A stretch of DNA of 64,000 nucleotides from Amycolatopsis sacchari (lineage in GTDB: Bacteria > Actinomycetota > Actinomycetes > Mycobacteriales > Pseudonocardiaceae): assembly GCF_900114035.1 (NCBI RefSeq), contig NZ_FORP01000010.1, forward strand, positions 124,001 through 188,000, read 5' to 3'. The notes beneath the pieces were generated by a model. That model made no database searches. It saw nothing but the letters and a program-made list of their open reading frames with translations, and was not told the DNA's origin. Positions 1 to 8,241 of this stretch are shown here, piece after piece. Positions within the stretch are counted from its first letter, which is position 1; the number at the start of each line of letters is the position of its first letter. The translations under genes and the position numbers were made by a program.

Positions 1-878
1 GACGCGACCGCCGCACCGGCGATCACGCGGTACGTCACCGCCGCCTTCCCCGTCTTCGAGAAGACCACGAACTTGTCGTCGCGCAGCGCGAAGTAGCCCA
101 GCGAGTCCCGCTCGCCGTGCTGGTCGAGCAGCTCCTTCAGCCGCGCCTTCTCCGCCTCCGACGTGTGCGGCGCCGGCTCCGCCGAGCGCAGCAGGAAATA
201 GGCCGCGACCAGCACCGCGCCGAGCCCGAACAACAACCCCACCGACGTGGTGAGGTCGTCCATCCACGTGACGCGGAACACCGCCGGGCCGCTCACGCCG
301 ATCAACGCCAGCGCCGCGTCGGCGAGCCTGCCCTGCCAGTCCAGCGGCTCCACGAACGCCCGCGGGGCGAACGACAGCAGCGCGAAGTTGATCAGCAACC
401 CGGCCAGCGCCAGCTGCAGGAACACCCGCACCGCCCGCCACCGCCCGGTCACCGGATCGGGCAGCGCGATGAAGTGCCGCCGGTTCGCCAGCAACGCCAC
501 CGCCAGCGCGACCGACACCAGCCCCGCACCGAACACGTGGCGCAACCCCAGGTGCGACAACGCCAGCAGCACGCTCGCCGCGAGCGCCAGCTGCCACGCC
601 CGGCGCTTGCGCCGCCGCAGACCCGACGCGAGCAGGATCAACAGCACACCGGTGACCAGCACGACCGCGGCCGCGGCCGTCGTCGCGTCCTGCGGCAACT
701 CCAGCCACTCGGCGACGTGCCCGCGCAACCCCCTGCGCCCGGCGGGCAGCACCACCGACAGCACCGCGACCAGCCCGACGAGCCGCGTCGTCGACGTGAT
801 CGCGGCGACCGACGCGGCCCCGGTCAGGCGCCACAGCGCCGGCGACACGTGTCGTTCGCCCGCCAACGGCCTCCCCAC
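1..878 (-). CDS. LysX/MprF-type lysyl-phosphatidylglycerol synthase, N-terminal part (partial)
   Basis: Only the first ~292 residues are inside the window; the gene runs off the left edge. The visible part has six to seven hydrophobic helices, then a soluble stretch reading DSLGYFALRDDKFVVFS, which matches the start of the DUF2156 transferase domain of LysX/MprF proteins. These enzymes move lysine from Lys-tRNA to phosphatidylglycerol in the membrane, lowering negative charge and raising resistance to cationic peptides. A C-terminal LysRS domain, as in mycobacterial LysX, cannot be judged here. GTG at 878 is preferred because GGAGG lies 9-10 bases upstream; TTG at 881 is the alternative. It follows the acetoacetyl-CoA synthetase gene by 22 bases and is probably cotranscribed. 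Confidence 0.72.
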   Translation of the reverse strand, partial: MGRPLAGERHVSPALWRLTGAASVAAITSTTRLVGLVAVLSVVLPAGRRGLRGHVAEWLELPQDATTAAAAVVLVTGVLLILLASGLRRRKRRAWQLALAASVLLALSHLGLRHVFGAGLVSVALAVALLANRRHFIALPDPVTGRWRAVRVFLQLALAGLLINFALLSFAPRAFVEPLDWQGRLADAALALIGVSGPAVFRVTWMDDLTTSVGLLFGLGAVLVAAYFLLRSAEPAPHTSEAEKARLKELLDQHGERDSLGYFALRDDKFVVFSKTGKAAVTYRVIAGAAVA

Positions 879-900
879 CAACCCGCTCCCCTCCTGCTGC

Positions 901-2883
901 CTACCCCCTGGCCAGCTCCACGAACGGCCCCAACGCGTCCGGGTTGGCCAGCGCGTCGCGGCTCACCGCTCTGTCGAGTGGCATCCCGGCCAGGATCCGC
1001 TTGACCGGGACCTCACACTTCTTACCGTTGAGCGTCCTCGGCACCGCGGCCACCTCGATGAACCGGTCCGGCACGTGCCTCGGCGACAACTCCGCCCGCA
1101 GCGCCTTCCGCAGCGCGGGCTCGACGTCGGCGAGCACCGCGCCCTCCGCCAACACCACGAAACACAGCAGCTCACCGTTGGTATTCCCGACGCTGGTGGT
1201 GTCGATCACGAGGGAGTCGGCGATCTCGTCGAAGCCCTCGACGACGCGGTAGAACTCGGCCGTGCCCATCCGCACCCCGCCGCGGTTGAGCGTCGAGTCG
1301 CTGCGGCCGTAGATCACGGCGGACCCGCGCTCGGTGATCCGGATCCAGTCCCCGTGCCGCCACGCGCCCGGGTAGTAGTCGAAGTACGCGTCACGCAGCC
1401 GCGAGCCGTCCGGGTCGTTCCAGAAGTACACCGGCATCGACGGCATCGGCTGCGTCACCACGAGCTCGCCGACCTCCTCGACGACCTCGTTCCCGTCGTC
1501 GTCGTACGCGGCCACGGCGGCACCGAGCGCACGGCACGACAGCTCGCCCAGCCACACCGGCACGTCCGGCGCCGCGCACACGAAGGCCGCGCACAGGTCG
1601 GTACCGCCCGACACGGAGCAGATCTGGATGCTCGCGCCGACCTTCTCGGCGATCCACCGGAAGCCCTCGACGCTCAGCGGCGCACCCGTCGACCCGATGG
1701 CGCGCAACGACGACAGGTCGTACTCCGCGCCCGGTTCCAGCCGCGCCTTGAGGCAGCTCTGCACGAACGGCGCCGACGTGCCGAAGTACGTGATCCGCTC
1801 CCGCTCCGCGAGGCGCCACAGCGCACCGAGGTCCGGGTGGCCGGGGCTGCCGTCGAACAACACGATCGTCGTGCCCACCAGCAGCCCGCCGATGAGGAAA
1901 TTCCACATCATCCAGCCGGTCGTGGTGAACCAGAAGAACCGGTCGCCGGGGCCGAGATCGCTCTGCACGGCCAGCGCCTTGAGGTGTTCGAGGACGATGC
2001 CGCCGTGCCCGTGCACGATGCCCTTGGGCAGGCCGGTGGTGCCGGAGGAGTAGAGGACCCACAGCGGGTGGTCGAACGGGACGGCCTCGAACTCCAGCTC
2101 CGCCCCGGCGTGCTCGCGCAGCTGCTCGTCCCAGTCGAGCGCGCCGTCGAGCTCGCCGCTGCCCGCGTAGCCGATGAGGACGGTCGCGGAGAGGGACGGG
2201 ATTTCCCGGCGCAGCTGCTCCACCGTCGGCCGCACGTCGAACGACCGTCCGTTGTAGACATAGCCGTTGACGGCGATGAGCACCTTGGGCTCGATCTGGG
2301 CGAAGCGTTCCGTGACCGCGCGGACGCCGAAGTCGGGCGAGCAGGACGACCAGACCGCGCCGAGGCTCGCCGTGGCGAGGAACGCCACGAGCGTCTGCGG
2401 GCAGTTCGGCGCGAGCGCGACCACCCGGTCGCCCCTGCCGACGCCGAGCGCGACGAGCGCGGCCCGCGCCGCGGCGACCTGGCTCCGCAGCTCTCCGTAG
2501 GTCAGCCGCGCGCCGGCGCCGTCCTCCCGGGAGAAGATCACGGCGAGCTCGTCGTCCGCCTTCGTCGCGCCGGCCACGCCGGGCGTCAGCGCGTGCTCGG
2601 CGTAGTTCAGCGTGCCGCCGGGGAACCACGTGGCGCCCGGCATGTCCGCGCCGTCGAGCACCGACCTCGGCCGGTCGTGCCACCGCAGCGCCAGGAACTC
2701 CGCGAGGCCGCCCCAGAAACCGGCCAGGTCGGAGACCGAGTACCGCCACAGCTCGTCGTAGTCCGCCACCCGCACGCCTCGCTGGCTCGCCAGCCACTCG
2801 CGGAAGGCCTGGATCCTGCTGCCCGCGACCTGGTCAGGAGCGGGGCGCCACAGCACTTCGGGGATGTCAGCGTCGTTGGTCAC
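901..2883 (-). CDS. acetoacetate--CoA ligase (acetoacetyl-CoA synthetase)
   Basis: This 660-residue protein is an ANL-superfamily adenylate-forming enzyme that activates acetoacetate to acetoacetyl-CoA in the cytosol (ketone body or polyhydroxybutyrate use, or precursor supply). The N-terminal acetyl-CoA-synthetase-type extension (about residues 30-90) is present. The AMP-binding loop reads YSSGTTGLPKGIVHG near residue 270, and the C-terminal lysine region includes LNRGGVRMGTAEFYRVVE and RTLNGKKCEVPVK. Length and motifs match the acetoacetate subfamily rather than acetate ligases. The start is GTG with no Shine-Dalgarno; a -10 TAAAGT six bases upstream suggests a leaderless mRNA. It heads an apparent operon with the LysX-like gene. 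Confidence 0.9.
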   Translation of the reverse strand: MTNDADIPEVLWRPAPDQVAGSRIQAFREWLASQRGVRVADYDELWRYSVSDLAGFWGGLAEFLALRWHDRPRSVLDGADMPGATWFPGGTLNYAEHALTPGVAGATKADDELAVIFSREDGAGARLTYGELRSQVAAARAALVALGVGRGDRVVALAPNCPQTLVAFLATASLGAVWSSCSPDFGVRAVTERFAQIEPKVLIAVNGYVYNGRSFDVRPTVEQLRREIPSLSATVLIGYAGSGELDGALDWDEQLREHAGAELEFEAVPFDHPLWVLYSSGTTGLPKGIVHGHGGIVLEHLKALAVQSDLGPGDRFFWFTTTGWMMWNFLIGGLLVGTTIVLFDGSPGHPDLGALWRLAERERITYFGTSAPFVQSCLKARLEPGAEYDLSSLRAIGSTGAPLSVEGFRWIAEKVGASIQICSVSGGTDLCAAFVCAAPDVPVWLGELSCRALGAAVAAYDDDGNEVVEEVGELVVTQPMPSMPVYFWNDPDGSRLRDAYFDYYPGAWRHGDWIRITERGSAVIYGRSDSTLNRGGVRMGTAEFYRVVEGFDEIADSLVIDTTSVGNTNGELLCFVVLAEGAVLADVEPALRKALRAELSPRHVPDRFIEVAAVPRTLNGKKCEVPVKRILAGMPLDRAVSRDALANPDALGPFVELARG

Positions 2884-2888
2884 ACGCC

Positions 2889-2918
2889 GACTTTACGTCA
2901 GCGGAGGTGCGCGTCGAA
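2889..2918 (-). promoter_or_regulatory. Leaderless-type promoter for acetoacetyl-CoA synthetase
   Basis: Read on the minus strand, TTCGAC (-35), a 17-base spacer and TAAAGT (-10, at 2895-2890) lie immediately before the GTG start at 2883. The -10 to start-codon distance is six bases and no Shine-Dalgarno is visible, the typical layout of actinobacterial leaderless genes. Confidence 0.45.
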
Positions 2919-3515
2919 CCAGTTCAGCGTGCGCTGCCACGCCTCGACGGCGGCCTTCGGATCGGCGTCGAACCGGTGGTTCGCGCCGGGGTAGCGCACG
3001 ACGTCGGTGACCACACCGGACGCGGCCGCGGCGTCCCGCAGCTGCTCCACCTCGGCCGCGGCGGGCTCGTCGCCCGCGTCGCCGAAGATCCCCAGCCACG
3101 GGCTGCTCAGCTTGCGCGCGCTCGCGACGAGGTCGCTGCCGCCCTGCCCGCCGACGCTGACGGCCGCGCCCAGCTTCCGGTTGGCGGCGACGACGAGCGC
3201 CGCGGTGCCGCCGAGGTCGAACCCGACGACGCCGATGAGGTCGGCCTGCACCCCGTGGTCGACGAGCCAGGCCAGCGCGATGTCGGTGGCGGCGAGGATG
3301 TCCTCCTGCTCCGGGTCGCCCTTCAGGTGCGGCGCGACGGCCAGCCAGCCCTCGGTCGCGAGACTGCCGATCAGCAGGCGCACACCCGCGGTGATGCCCT
3401 CGGCCTCGTGCAGTACGACCAGCCCGCCCCGCACGGCGTTCTCCGGCTCGGCGTAGGTCAGCTCGATCGCGCGACCGTCGTCACGCTCGTAGTGCTCGGT
3501 GTGCGTCTGCGTCAT
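2898..3515 (-). CDS. dienelactone hydrolase family protein
   Basis: A 205-residue alpha/beta-hydrolase. The C-terminal YPGANHRFDAD element supplies the expected catalytic His (about residue 180) and the fold pattern matches dienelactone hydrolases. The nucleophile elbow reads GFDLGG, so the usual Cys of the family (G-x-C-x-G) is an Asp, about residue 100. That either changes the chemistry (as in Asp-nucleophile hydrolases) or means loss of classical activity. The substrate is unknown. ATG at 3515 is taken as start; an in-frame TTG lies four codons upstream. It lies upstream of, and codirectional with, the acetoacetyl-CoA synthetase gene. Confidence 0.78.
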   Translation of the reverse strand: MTQTHTEHYERDDGRAIELTYAEPENAVRGGLVVLHEAEGITAGVRLLIGSLATEGWLAVAPHLKGDPEQEDILAATDIALAWLVDHGVQADLIGVVGFDLGGTAALVVAANRKLGAAVSVGGQGGSDLVASARKLSSPWLGIFGDAGDEPAAAEVEQLRDAAAASGVVTDVVRYPGANHRFDADPKAAVEAWQRTLNWFDAHLR

Positions 3516-3620
3516 CTCCCTACTCAACCACCTGAGAGTGAACAGAAGTCAACATGAACTTGGTCGGAACTCACGGGTTACGGTGACAGCAGCCGCTTTT
3601 CGCCCAGAAGGAGCATCGCA

Positions 3621-4679
3621 ATGCCCGTCCAGCCCCGCGCCGATCTCGTTTCCCTCCCCGACTACGTCGCGGGCCGGACCGTGCCGGGAGCGATCAAGCT
3701 GTCCAGCAACGAGGTGCCCGACGGGCCGCTGCCGAGCGTGGCGCGGGCGATCGCCGAGGCCGCCACGGGCCTCAACCGCTACCCGGACCCGAGCATCGGC
3801 AAGCTCGCCGCGCGGCTGGCGGCGAAGGTCGGCCTCCCCGTCGAGCGGGTCGCCGTGGGCTGTGGCTCGGTTTCCCTGTGCCACCAGCTGATGCACGCGA
3901 TGTGCGCGCCGGGCGACGAGGTCGTCTACGCCTGGCGGTCGTTCGAGACGTACCCCATCGCCAGCCAGATCGCGCTCGCCGAGCAGGTGAAGGTGCCGCT
4001 GGACGCCAACCACACGCACGACCTCGACGCGATGGCCGCCGCCGTCACGCCGCGGACGAAGGTCGTCATCGTCTGCAACCCCAACAACCCCACGGGCACC
4101 GCGAACCGGCGCGCGGAGCTGGACCGCTTCCTCGACCGCGTCCCGTCGGACGTGCTCGTCGTGCTCGACGAGGCGTACCGCGAGTTCGTCACGGACCCCG
4201 AGGTGCCGGACGGGCTGGACTACGTGCGGGCGCGGGACAACGTCGCCGTGCTGCGCACCTTCTCGAAGGCGTACGGGCTCGCCGGGCTGCGTGTCGGCTA
4301 CTTCGTCGGGCCGGAGCAGATCGCCGCCGCGATGCGGAAGGTGTACGTGCCCTTCAGCGTCAACTCGCTCGCGCAGATCGCCGCGATGGCGTCGCTCGAC
4401 GCGGAGCCGGAGCTGCTGGCCCGGTGCGGGACGATCGTCGCCGAACGCGAGCGCGTGCGGGCCGCACTCCTCGACGCGGGCTACGAAGTGCCTGACACGC
4501 AAGCGAACTTCGTGTGGCTGCCGCTCGGCGACGCCGCGCTGGACTTCTCCGAGCACACGCTCGCGAACAAGGTCGTGGTGCGGGCGTTCGCCGGTGACGG
4601 CGTGCGCGTGACCATCGGCCGCCCCGAGGAGAACGACCTGTTCCTGCACGCCGCCCGCAGCTACCGCAGGACCAGCTGA
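3621..4679 (+). CDS. pat: aromatic amino acid aminotransferase (HisC-like)
   Basis: A 352-residue class I/II PLP aminotransferase. The PLP lysine is in RTFSKAYGLAG (about K216), with VLDEAY around residue 183 and CNPNNPTGT around 152. The segment VGCGSVSLCHQL and the start PGAIKLSSNE resemble the mycobacterial Pat/HisC2 group (Rv3772) more than true histidinol-phosphate aminotransferases. It should convert aromatic 2-oxo acids such as phenylpyruvate to amino acids. ATG is preceded by AGAAGGAG at good spacing. There is no his operon around it, which agrees with Pat. Its 3' end overlaps the convergent permease gene by 19 bases. Confidence 0.87.
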   Translation: MPVQPRADLVSLPDYVAGRTVPGAIKLSSNEVPDGPLPSVARAIAEAATGLNRYPDPSIGKLAARLAAKVGLPVERVAVGCGSVSLCHQLMHAMCAPGDEVVYAWRSFETYPIASQIALAEQVKVPLDANHTHDLDAMAAAVTPRTKVVIVCNPNNPTGTANRRAELDRFLDRVPSDVLVVLDEAYREFVTDPEVPDGLDYVRARDNVAVLRTFSKAYGLAGLRVGYFVGPEQIAAAMRKVYVPFSVNSLAQIAAMASLDAEPELLARCGTIVAERERVRAALLDAGYEVPDTQANFVWLPLGDAALDFSEHTLANKVVVRAFAGDGVRVTIGRPEENDLFLHAARSYRRTS

Positions 4680-5425
4680 ACGATCGCGGCGAGTCCGACC
4701 ACGACGATCACGGCCCGCAGCACGGCGGGCGGCAGGCGCCTGCCGATCTTGGCGCCGAGCTGCCCGCCGAGCGTGGAGCCGACCGCGAGCAGCGCCACCA
4801 CCGGCCAGCTGATGGGCGCGACGAACGCGTAGATGGCCCCCGCCACCACGTTCACGACGGCGGCGAGCACGTTCTTGATGCCGTTGAGCCGTTGCAGCGG
4901 ATCGGTGAGCAGCATGCCCATGATGCCCATCAGCATCACGCCCTGCGCGGCGGTGAAGTACCCGCCGTACACGCCGACGAGGAAGATCAGGAACAGCAGC
5001 AGCGGTGTGGTCTGCGGCACCTCGCCCGAGCCGCGCTCGCGCCGCTTCGCGACCCACGTCGACACCTTCGGCTGCACGATCACCAGCACCACCGCGAGCC
5101 CGACGAGCACGGGCACGACGGTCTCGAAAGCGTTGGGCGGCAAGGACAACAACAGCACCGTGCCGCAGCACGCGCCGAGGAACGACGGCACCGCGTACCG
5201 CACGATCCGCCACTTCTGGCCGGCCAGCTCGTGCCGGTACCCCACCGCGGCGCTGATCGTGCCCGGCGCGAGCCCGATCGCGTTCGACGTCGTCGCCGTC
5301 ACCGGCGGGTAGCCCAGCGCCACCAGCACCGGGAACGTCACGAGCGTCCCGGACCCCACCACCGCGTTGATCGCACCCGCCCACACCCCGGCGAGCAGCA
5401 CCAGGACCCCGTGCCACCAGGTCAT
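4661..5425 (-). CDS. sulfite exporter TauE/SafE family membrane protein
   Basis: A 254-residue protein with about seven to eight hydrophobic helices. The N-terminus carries the family's GAINAVVGSGTLVTFP region and the middle has GVYGGYFTAAQGVM; both are typical of the two TauE/SafE half-repeats. Such proteins move sulfur-containing or organic anions across the cytoplasmic membrane; the substrate here is unknown. The ATG overlaps the stop of the upstream VOC gene (ATGA), so the two form a translationally coupled pair. The end overlaps pat convergently. Confidence 0.88.
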   Translation of the reverse strand: MTWWHGVLVLLAGVWAGAINAVVGSGTLVTFPVLVALGYPPVTATTSNAIGLAPGTISAAVGYRHELAGQKWRIVRYAVPSFLGACCGTVLLLSLPPNAFETVVPVLVGLAVVLVIVQPKVSTWVAKRRERGSGEVPQTTPLLLFLIFLVGVYGGYFTAAQGVMLMGIMGMLLTDPLQRLNGIKNVLAAVVNVVAGAIYAFVAPISWPVVALLAVGSTLGGQLGAKIGRRLPPAVLRAVIVVVGLAAIVQLVLR

Positions 5426-5760
5426 CGGGCGAACACGCAGAACTCGTTGCCCTCCGGGTCGGCGAGCACGTCCCACTCGATGTCCTCGTCCCGCGCCCTG
5501 ACCAGCGTCGCACCGGCGGCGAGCAGCTCCTCCGCCGAGCCCCACACGTCCAGGTGCATCCGGTTCTTCACGGTTTTGCGCTCGGGCACGGGGTTGATCC
5601 AGATGAGCGGGCCGCGGCCCGCGGGGTCCTCGATGGGCACCGGCGACGCGGGGTCGCCGTCCGGGTCGTGCCGCCGGTAACCGAGGGCCGCGCACCACCA
5701 GTCCGCGAGCGCCTGGTGATCGTTCGCGTCGAGGCACAGATCCTTGAACTCAGCCGCCAT
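5422..5760 (-). CDS. VOC family protein (glyoxalase/bleomycin-resistance fold)
   Basis: A 112-residue single-module VOC protein: an N-terminal LCLDANDHQALADWWCAALG helix pattern, a central ERKTVKNRMHLDVWG strand, and a final VLADPEGNEFCVF strand. Proteins of this type are metal-dependent enzymes or binding proteins; no specific substrate is indicated. ATG at 5760 gives normal family length; an upstream in-frame GTG at 5796 would add 12 residues unlike the family. It is coupled to the downstream TauE/SafE gene by an ATGA overlap. Confidence 0.85.
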   Translation of the reverse strand: MAAEFKDLCLDANDHQALADWWCAALGYRRHDPDGDPASPVPIEDPAGRGPLIWINPVPERKTVKNRMHLDVWGSAEELLAAGATLVRARDEDIEWDVLADPEGNEFCVFAR

Positions 5761-5813
5761 ACCCCCATCGAACAGCACGTTTTGCCCTGCTCGCACCGGG
5801 GTACCACCGGGCC

Positions 5814-6869
5814 ATGCAGACGACGACGTTACGACAGCTGGTGACCACCACAGGTCCGTTCACGTCCGTCTACTTCGAGGACTCCCACGACACCGAGGAC
5901 GCGGCGAAGCAGCTCGAACTCCGGTGGCGGGAGCTACGCGACCAGCTGGCCGCCCAGCACGCCCCCGACGAGTCGCTCGACGCGCTCGAAGCCGCCGTGC
6001 GCGACAGCTCGCGCCCCGTCGGCCGCAGCGGGCGCGGGCTCGTCGCCGCCGGGAACGCCGTCGTGGTCGACGAGCAGCTCGACGAGCCGCCCGCCGCGCC
6101 CGTCACGCGCGTGTCGGACCTGCCGTACGTCCTCCCGCTGACCCGTTACGCCAAGCCGGGGCTGAAATACGTCGTCGCGACCGTCGACCAGGTCAACGCG
6201 ACCGTGCGCGCGTACGACGAGCACGGCGGCGAAATCGCCGCTGACGACGTCACCGGCCGCGAACACCCCGTGCACCACGTCCGCGGCGGCGGGACCGCGC
6301 AGTACCCGATGCGCCAGCACACCGAAGAGACCATCCGGCGCAACGTCGCCGACGTCGCCGAGGACGTCACCAGGCTGGCCGACCGCATCGGCGCCGAGCT
6401 GGTCGTGATCGCCGGCGAGATCCAGGGGCGGCGCGCGGTGTGCGAGGCACTGCCGAAGCGGCTGCGGGAGATCACGCAGGAAGTCACGCACTCCGACGTC
6501 GCGAGCGAAGTCGTGCTGACCGCGAAGCAGCGCCGCCTCGACGAGGTGCTGGAACGCTTCCACAACGCCCTCAACAGCGAGAGCGGCCTGGCGGTCGACG
6601 GGCTCGAAGCCGTGACGGCCGCGCTGGTCGAGGGCAACGTCGAGACGCTGCTGATCAGCGACCCCCAGGACGCCACCGTGTACGTCGGCGACTCGCCCAC
6701 CCACATCGCCGTCGCGGAGGCCGAACTGCGCACGATGGGCGCGCGGGAGGTGCGGCAGCGGCGGGCCGACGAGGCGGTCCCGGTGGCCGCCATCGCGGTC
6801 GGCGCGGACCTCGTCTACGTTGACAGCGCACTGACGGAAGGCTTCGGCGCGATCCTCCGCCACAACTGA
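5814..6869 (+). CDS. Rv2629-like protein (bacterial archaeo-eukaryotic release-factor-like family)
   Basis: A 351-residue soluble protein. It starts TLRQLVTTTGPFTSVYFEDS, closely resembling mycobacterial Rv2629, and keeps the same order of motifs: a conserved HTEETIRRN stretch near residue 165, a nucleotide-fold core, and a C-terminal AAIAVGADLVYVD segment. The family belongs to the baeRF group related to eRF1/Vms1 and may act on stalled ribosomes or under hypoxia/dormancy; function in this organism is unknown. It precedes the anti-sigma/SigF pair by about 75 bases on the same strand and may share their regulation. Confidence 0.8.
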   Translation: MQTTTLRQLVTTTGPFTSVYFEDSHDTEDAAKQLELRWRELRDQLAAQHAPDESLDALEAAVRDSSRPVGRSGRGLVAAGNAVVVDEQLDEPPAAPVTRVSDLPYVLPLTRYAKPGLKYVVATVDQVNATVRAYDEHGGEIAADDVTGREHPVHHVRGGGTAQYPMRQHTEETIRRNVADVAEDVTRLADRIGAELVVIAGEIQGRRAVCEALPKRLREITQEVTHSDVASEVVLTAKQRRLDEVLERFHNALNSESGLAVDGLEAVTAALVEGNVETLLISDPQDATVYVGDSPTHIAVAEAELRTMGAREVRQRRADEAVPVAAIAVGADLVYVDSALTEGFGAILRHN

Positions 6870-6945
6870 TGATCATCAGCGGGCGGAAGTCCCCCGTTCG
6901 AGGCATCATGGTGCGCAGCGACATCCGAACTACGGCGAGGTGAAA

Positions 6946-7383
6946 GTGGCAGACTGGGAACCCCCGCGCCTGCACGCGAACAACGACATCGAGCTGTGGC
7001 TCGCTGCCGACCTGGTGCACCTGCCGATCGTGCGGTCCGTGGTGGCGACCATCGCCACCCGCGCCGACTTCGACCTCGACGCCATCGCCGACCTGCGGCT
7101 GGCCGTGGACGAGGCGTGCTCGACGTTGATCACGCGGGCGGTCCCCGGCAGCACCATGCGCTGCCGGTTCACCGTGTCCGGTGACGAACTGCGGTTCACC
7201 GGGACGGTGCACTCCGACAGCGACAGCTCCCCCAGCACGAAGTCGTTCGGCTGGCGCGTGCTGACGACGCTGACGGACTCCGTCGACAGCCGCGTCACGG
7301 CGAACGGGCAGCAAGGGCACCAGGTGGACATCGAGCTCGCCAAGCGGCGGGTCGTGGTCGACCCCTCAGGGGCGGGCGCGTGA
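6946..7383 (+). CDS. anti-sigma factor, RsbW/UsfX-type serine kinase (HATPase)
   Basis: A 145-residue GHKL-fold protein with LRLAVDEACSTLI (N-box helix) around residue 50 and KSFGWRVLTTLTDSV near the C-terminus, as in anti-SigF/SigB switch proteins. It should bind and hold the SigF-type sigma factor encoded immediately downstream. GTG at 6946 has GCGAGG five bases upstream; an in-frame GTG at 6940 has no room for a ribosome site. The stop overlaps the start of sigF (GTGA), so the two proteins are made in step. No anti-anti-sigma gene is seen next to it. Confidence 0.85.
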   Translation: MADWEPPRLHANNDIELWLAADLVHLPIVRSVVATIATRADFDLDAIADLRLAVDEACSTLITRAVPGSTMRCRFTVSGDELRFTGTVHSDSDSSPSTKSFGWRVLTTLTDSVDSRVTANGQQGHQVDIELAKRRVVVDPSGAGA

Positions 7384-8195
7384 CCGGCTCCCGAGCCGAG
7401 CCAGCGAAGCCCACTTCTTCGAACGAATACGAGCACCTCGCTCCGCTGTTCGAGGAACTCGCGGCGCTGGACAAGGACGACCCCCGGCGGGCCGCGCTGC
7501 GGGACGAACTGGTGACCGGGCACCTGCCGCTGGCCGAGCACATCGCGCAACGCTTCTCCGGGCGCGGCGTGGCGAAGGAGGACCTGGTCCAGGTCGCCAC
7601 GGTCGGGCTGATCAACGCCGTCGACCGGTTCGACGCGAGCCGCGGCTCGGACTTCCTGTCCTTCGCGGTGCCGACGGTGATGGGCGAGGTCCGCAGGCAC
7701 TTCCGCGACACGGGCTGGCTCGTGCGGGTCCCGAGGCGGCTGAAGGAACTGCACCTGTCGATCTCCGCCGCGAACACCGAGCTCGCGCAGTCGCTGGGCC
7801 GCGCCCCGACGCCGAGCGAGATCGCCACGCACCTGGGCATCAGCCAGGACGAGGTGTTCGAGGGCCTGGAGGCGGGCAACGCCTACCACTCGATGTCGCT
7901 GGACGAGGTGCTCTCGGGCGACACGGAGAACCTCGCGCTCGGCGACACGCTGGGTGAGGAGGACGCCGCGCTCGAGGGCGTCGAAAACCACGAGGCGCTG
8001 CTGCCGCTGATCCAGGAACTGCCGGAGCGGGAACGCAAGATCCTCGGGCTCCGGTTCGTGCACAACATGACGCAGACCCAGATCGCGGAACGCATCGGCG
8101 TGTCCCAGATGCACGTCTCACGGCTGCTGGCCAGGACGCTGGAACGGCTGCGCGACGGGCTCACCGAGCAGGACGAGGACTCCGTCTCGCGCTGA
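7380..8195 (+). CDS. sigF: RNA polymerase sigma factor, SigB/SigF/SigG subfamily
   Basis: A 271-residue group 3 sigma factor. Region 2 contains DLVQVATVGLINAVDRFD and SFAVPTVMGEVRRHFRD; region 3 follows; region 4 has the helix-turn-helix RFVHNMTQTQIAERIGVSQMHVSRLL near residue 225 (quoted only to locate it). It should direct RNA polymerase to stress, stationary-phase or development genes and be held by the RsbW-like protein encoded just upstream, with which it overlaps by four bases. Confidence 0.93.
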   Translation: MTGSRAEPAKPTSSNEYEHLAPLFEELAALDKDDPRRAALRDELVTGHLPLAEHIAQRFSGRGVAKEDLVQVATVGLINAVDRFDASRGSDFLSFAVPTVMGEVRRHFRDTGWLVRVPRRLKELHLSISAANTELAQSLGRAPTPSEIATHLGISQDEVFEGLEAGNAYHSMSLDEVLSGDTENLALGDTLGEEDAALEGVENHEALLPLIQELPERERKILGLRFVHNMTQTQIAERIGVSQMHVSRLLARTLERLRDGLTEQDEDSVSR

Positions 8196-8241
8196 GGTGA
8201 CAACGGTTTCCAGCCGGCCCGGCGGGGGTACACCGCCGATC

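Noticed and set aside
247-2994. A 915-codon open frame on the plus strand
   Set aside because: Antisense shadow of the LysX-like and acetoacetyl-CoA synthetase genes; Arg/His/Pro-rich without family motifs, while the minus-strand frames carry clear domains.
3549-5513. A 654-codon open frame on the minus strand
   Set aside because: Covers pat in antisense and the TauE/SafE gene out of frame; composition is typical of GC-rich shadow frames.
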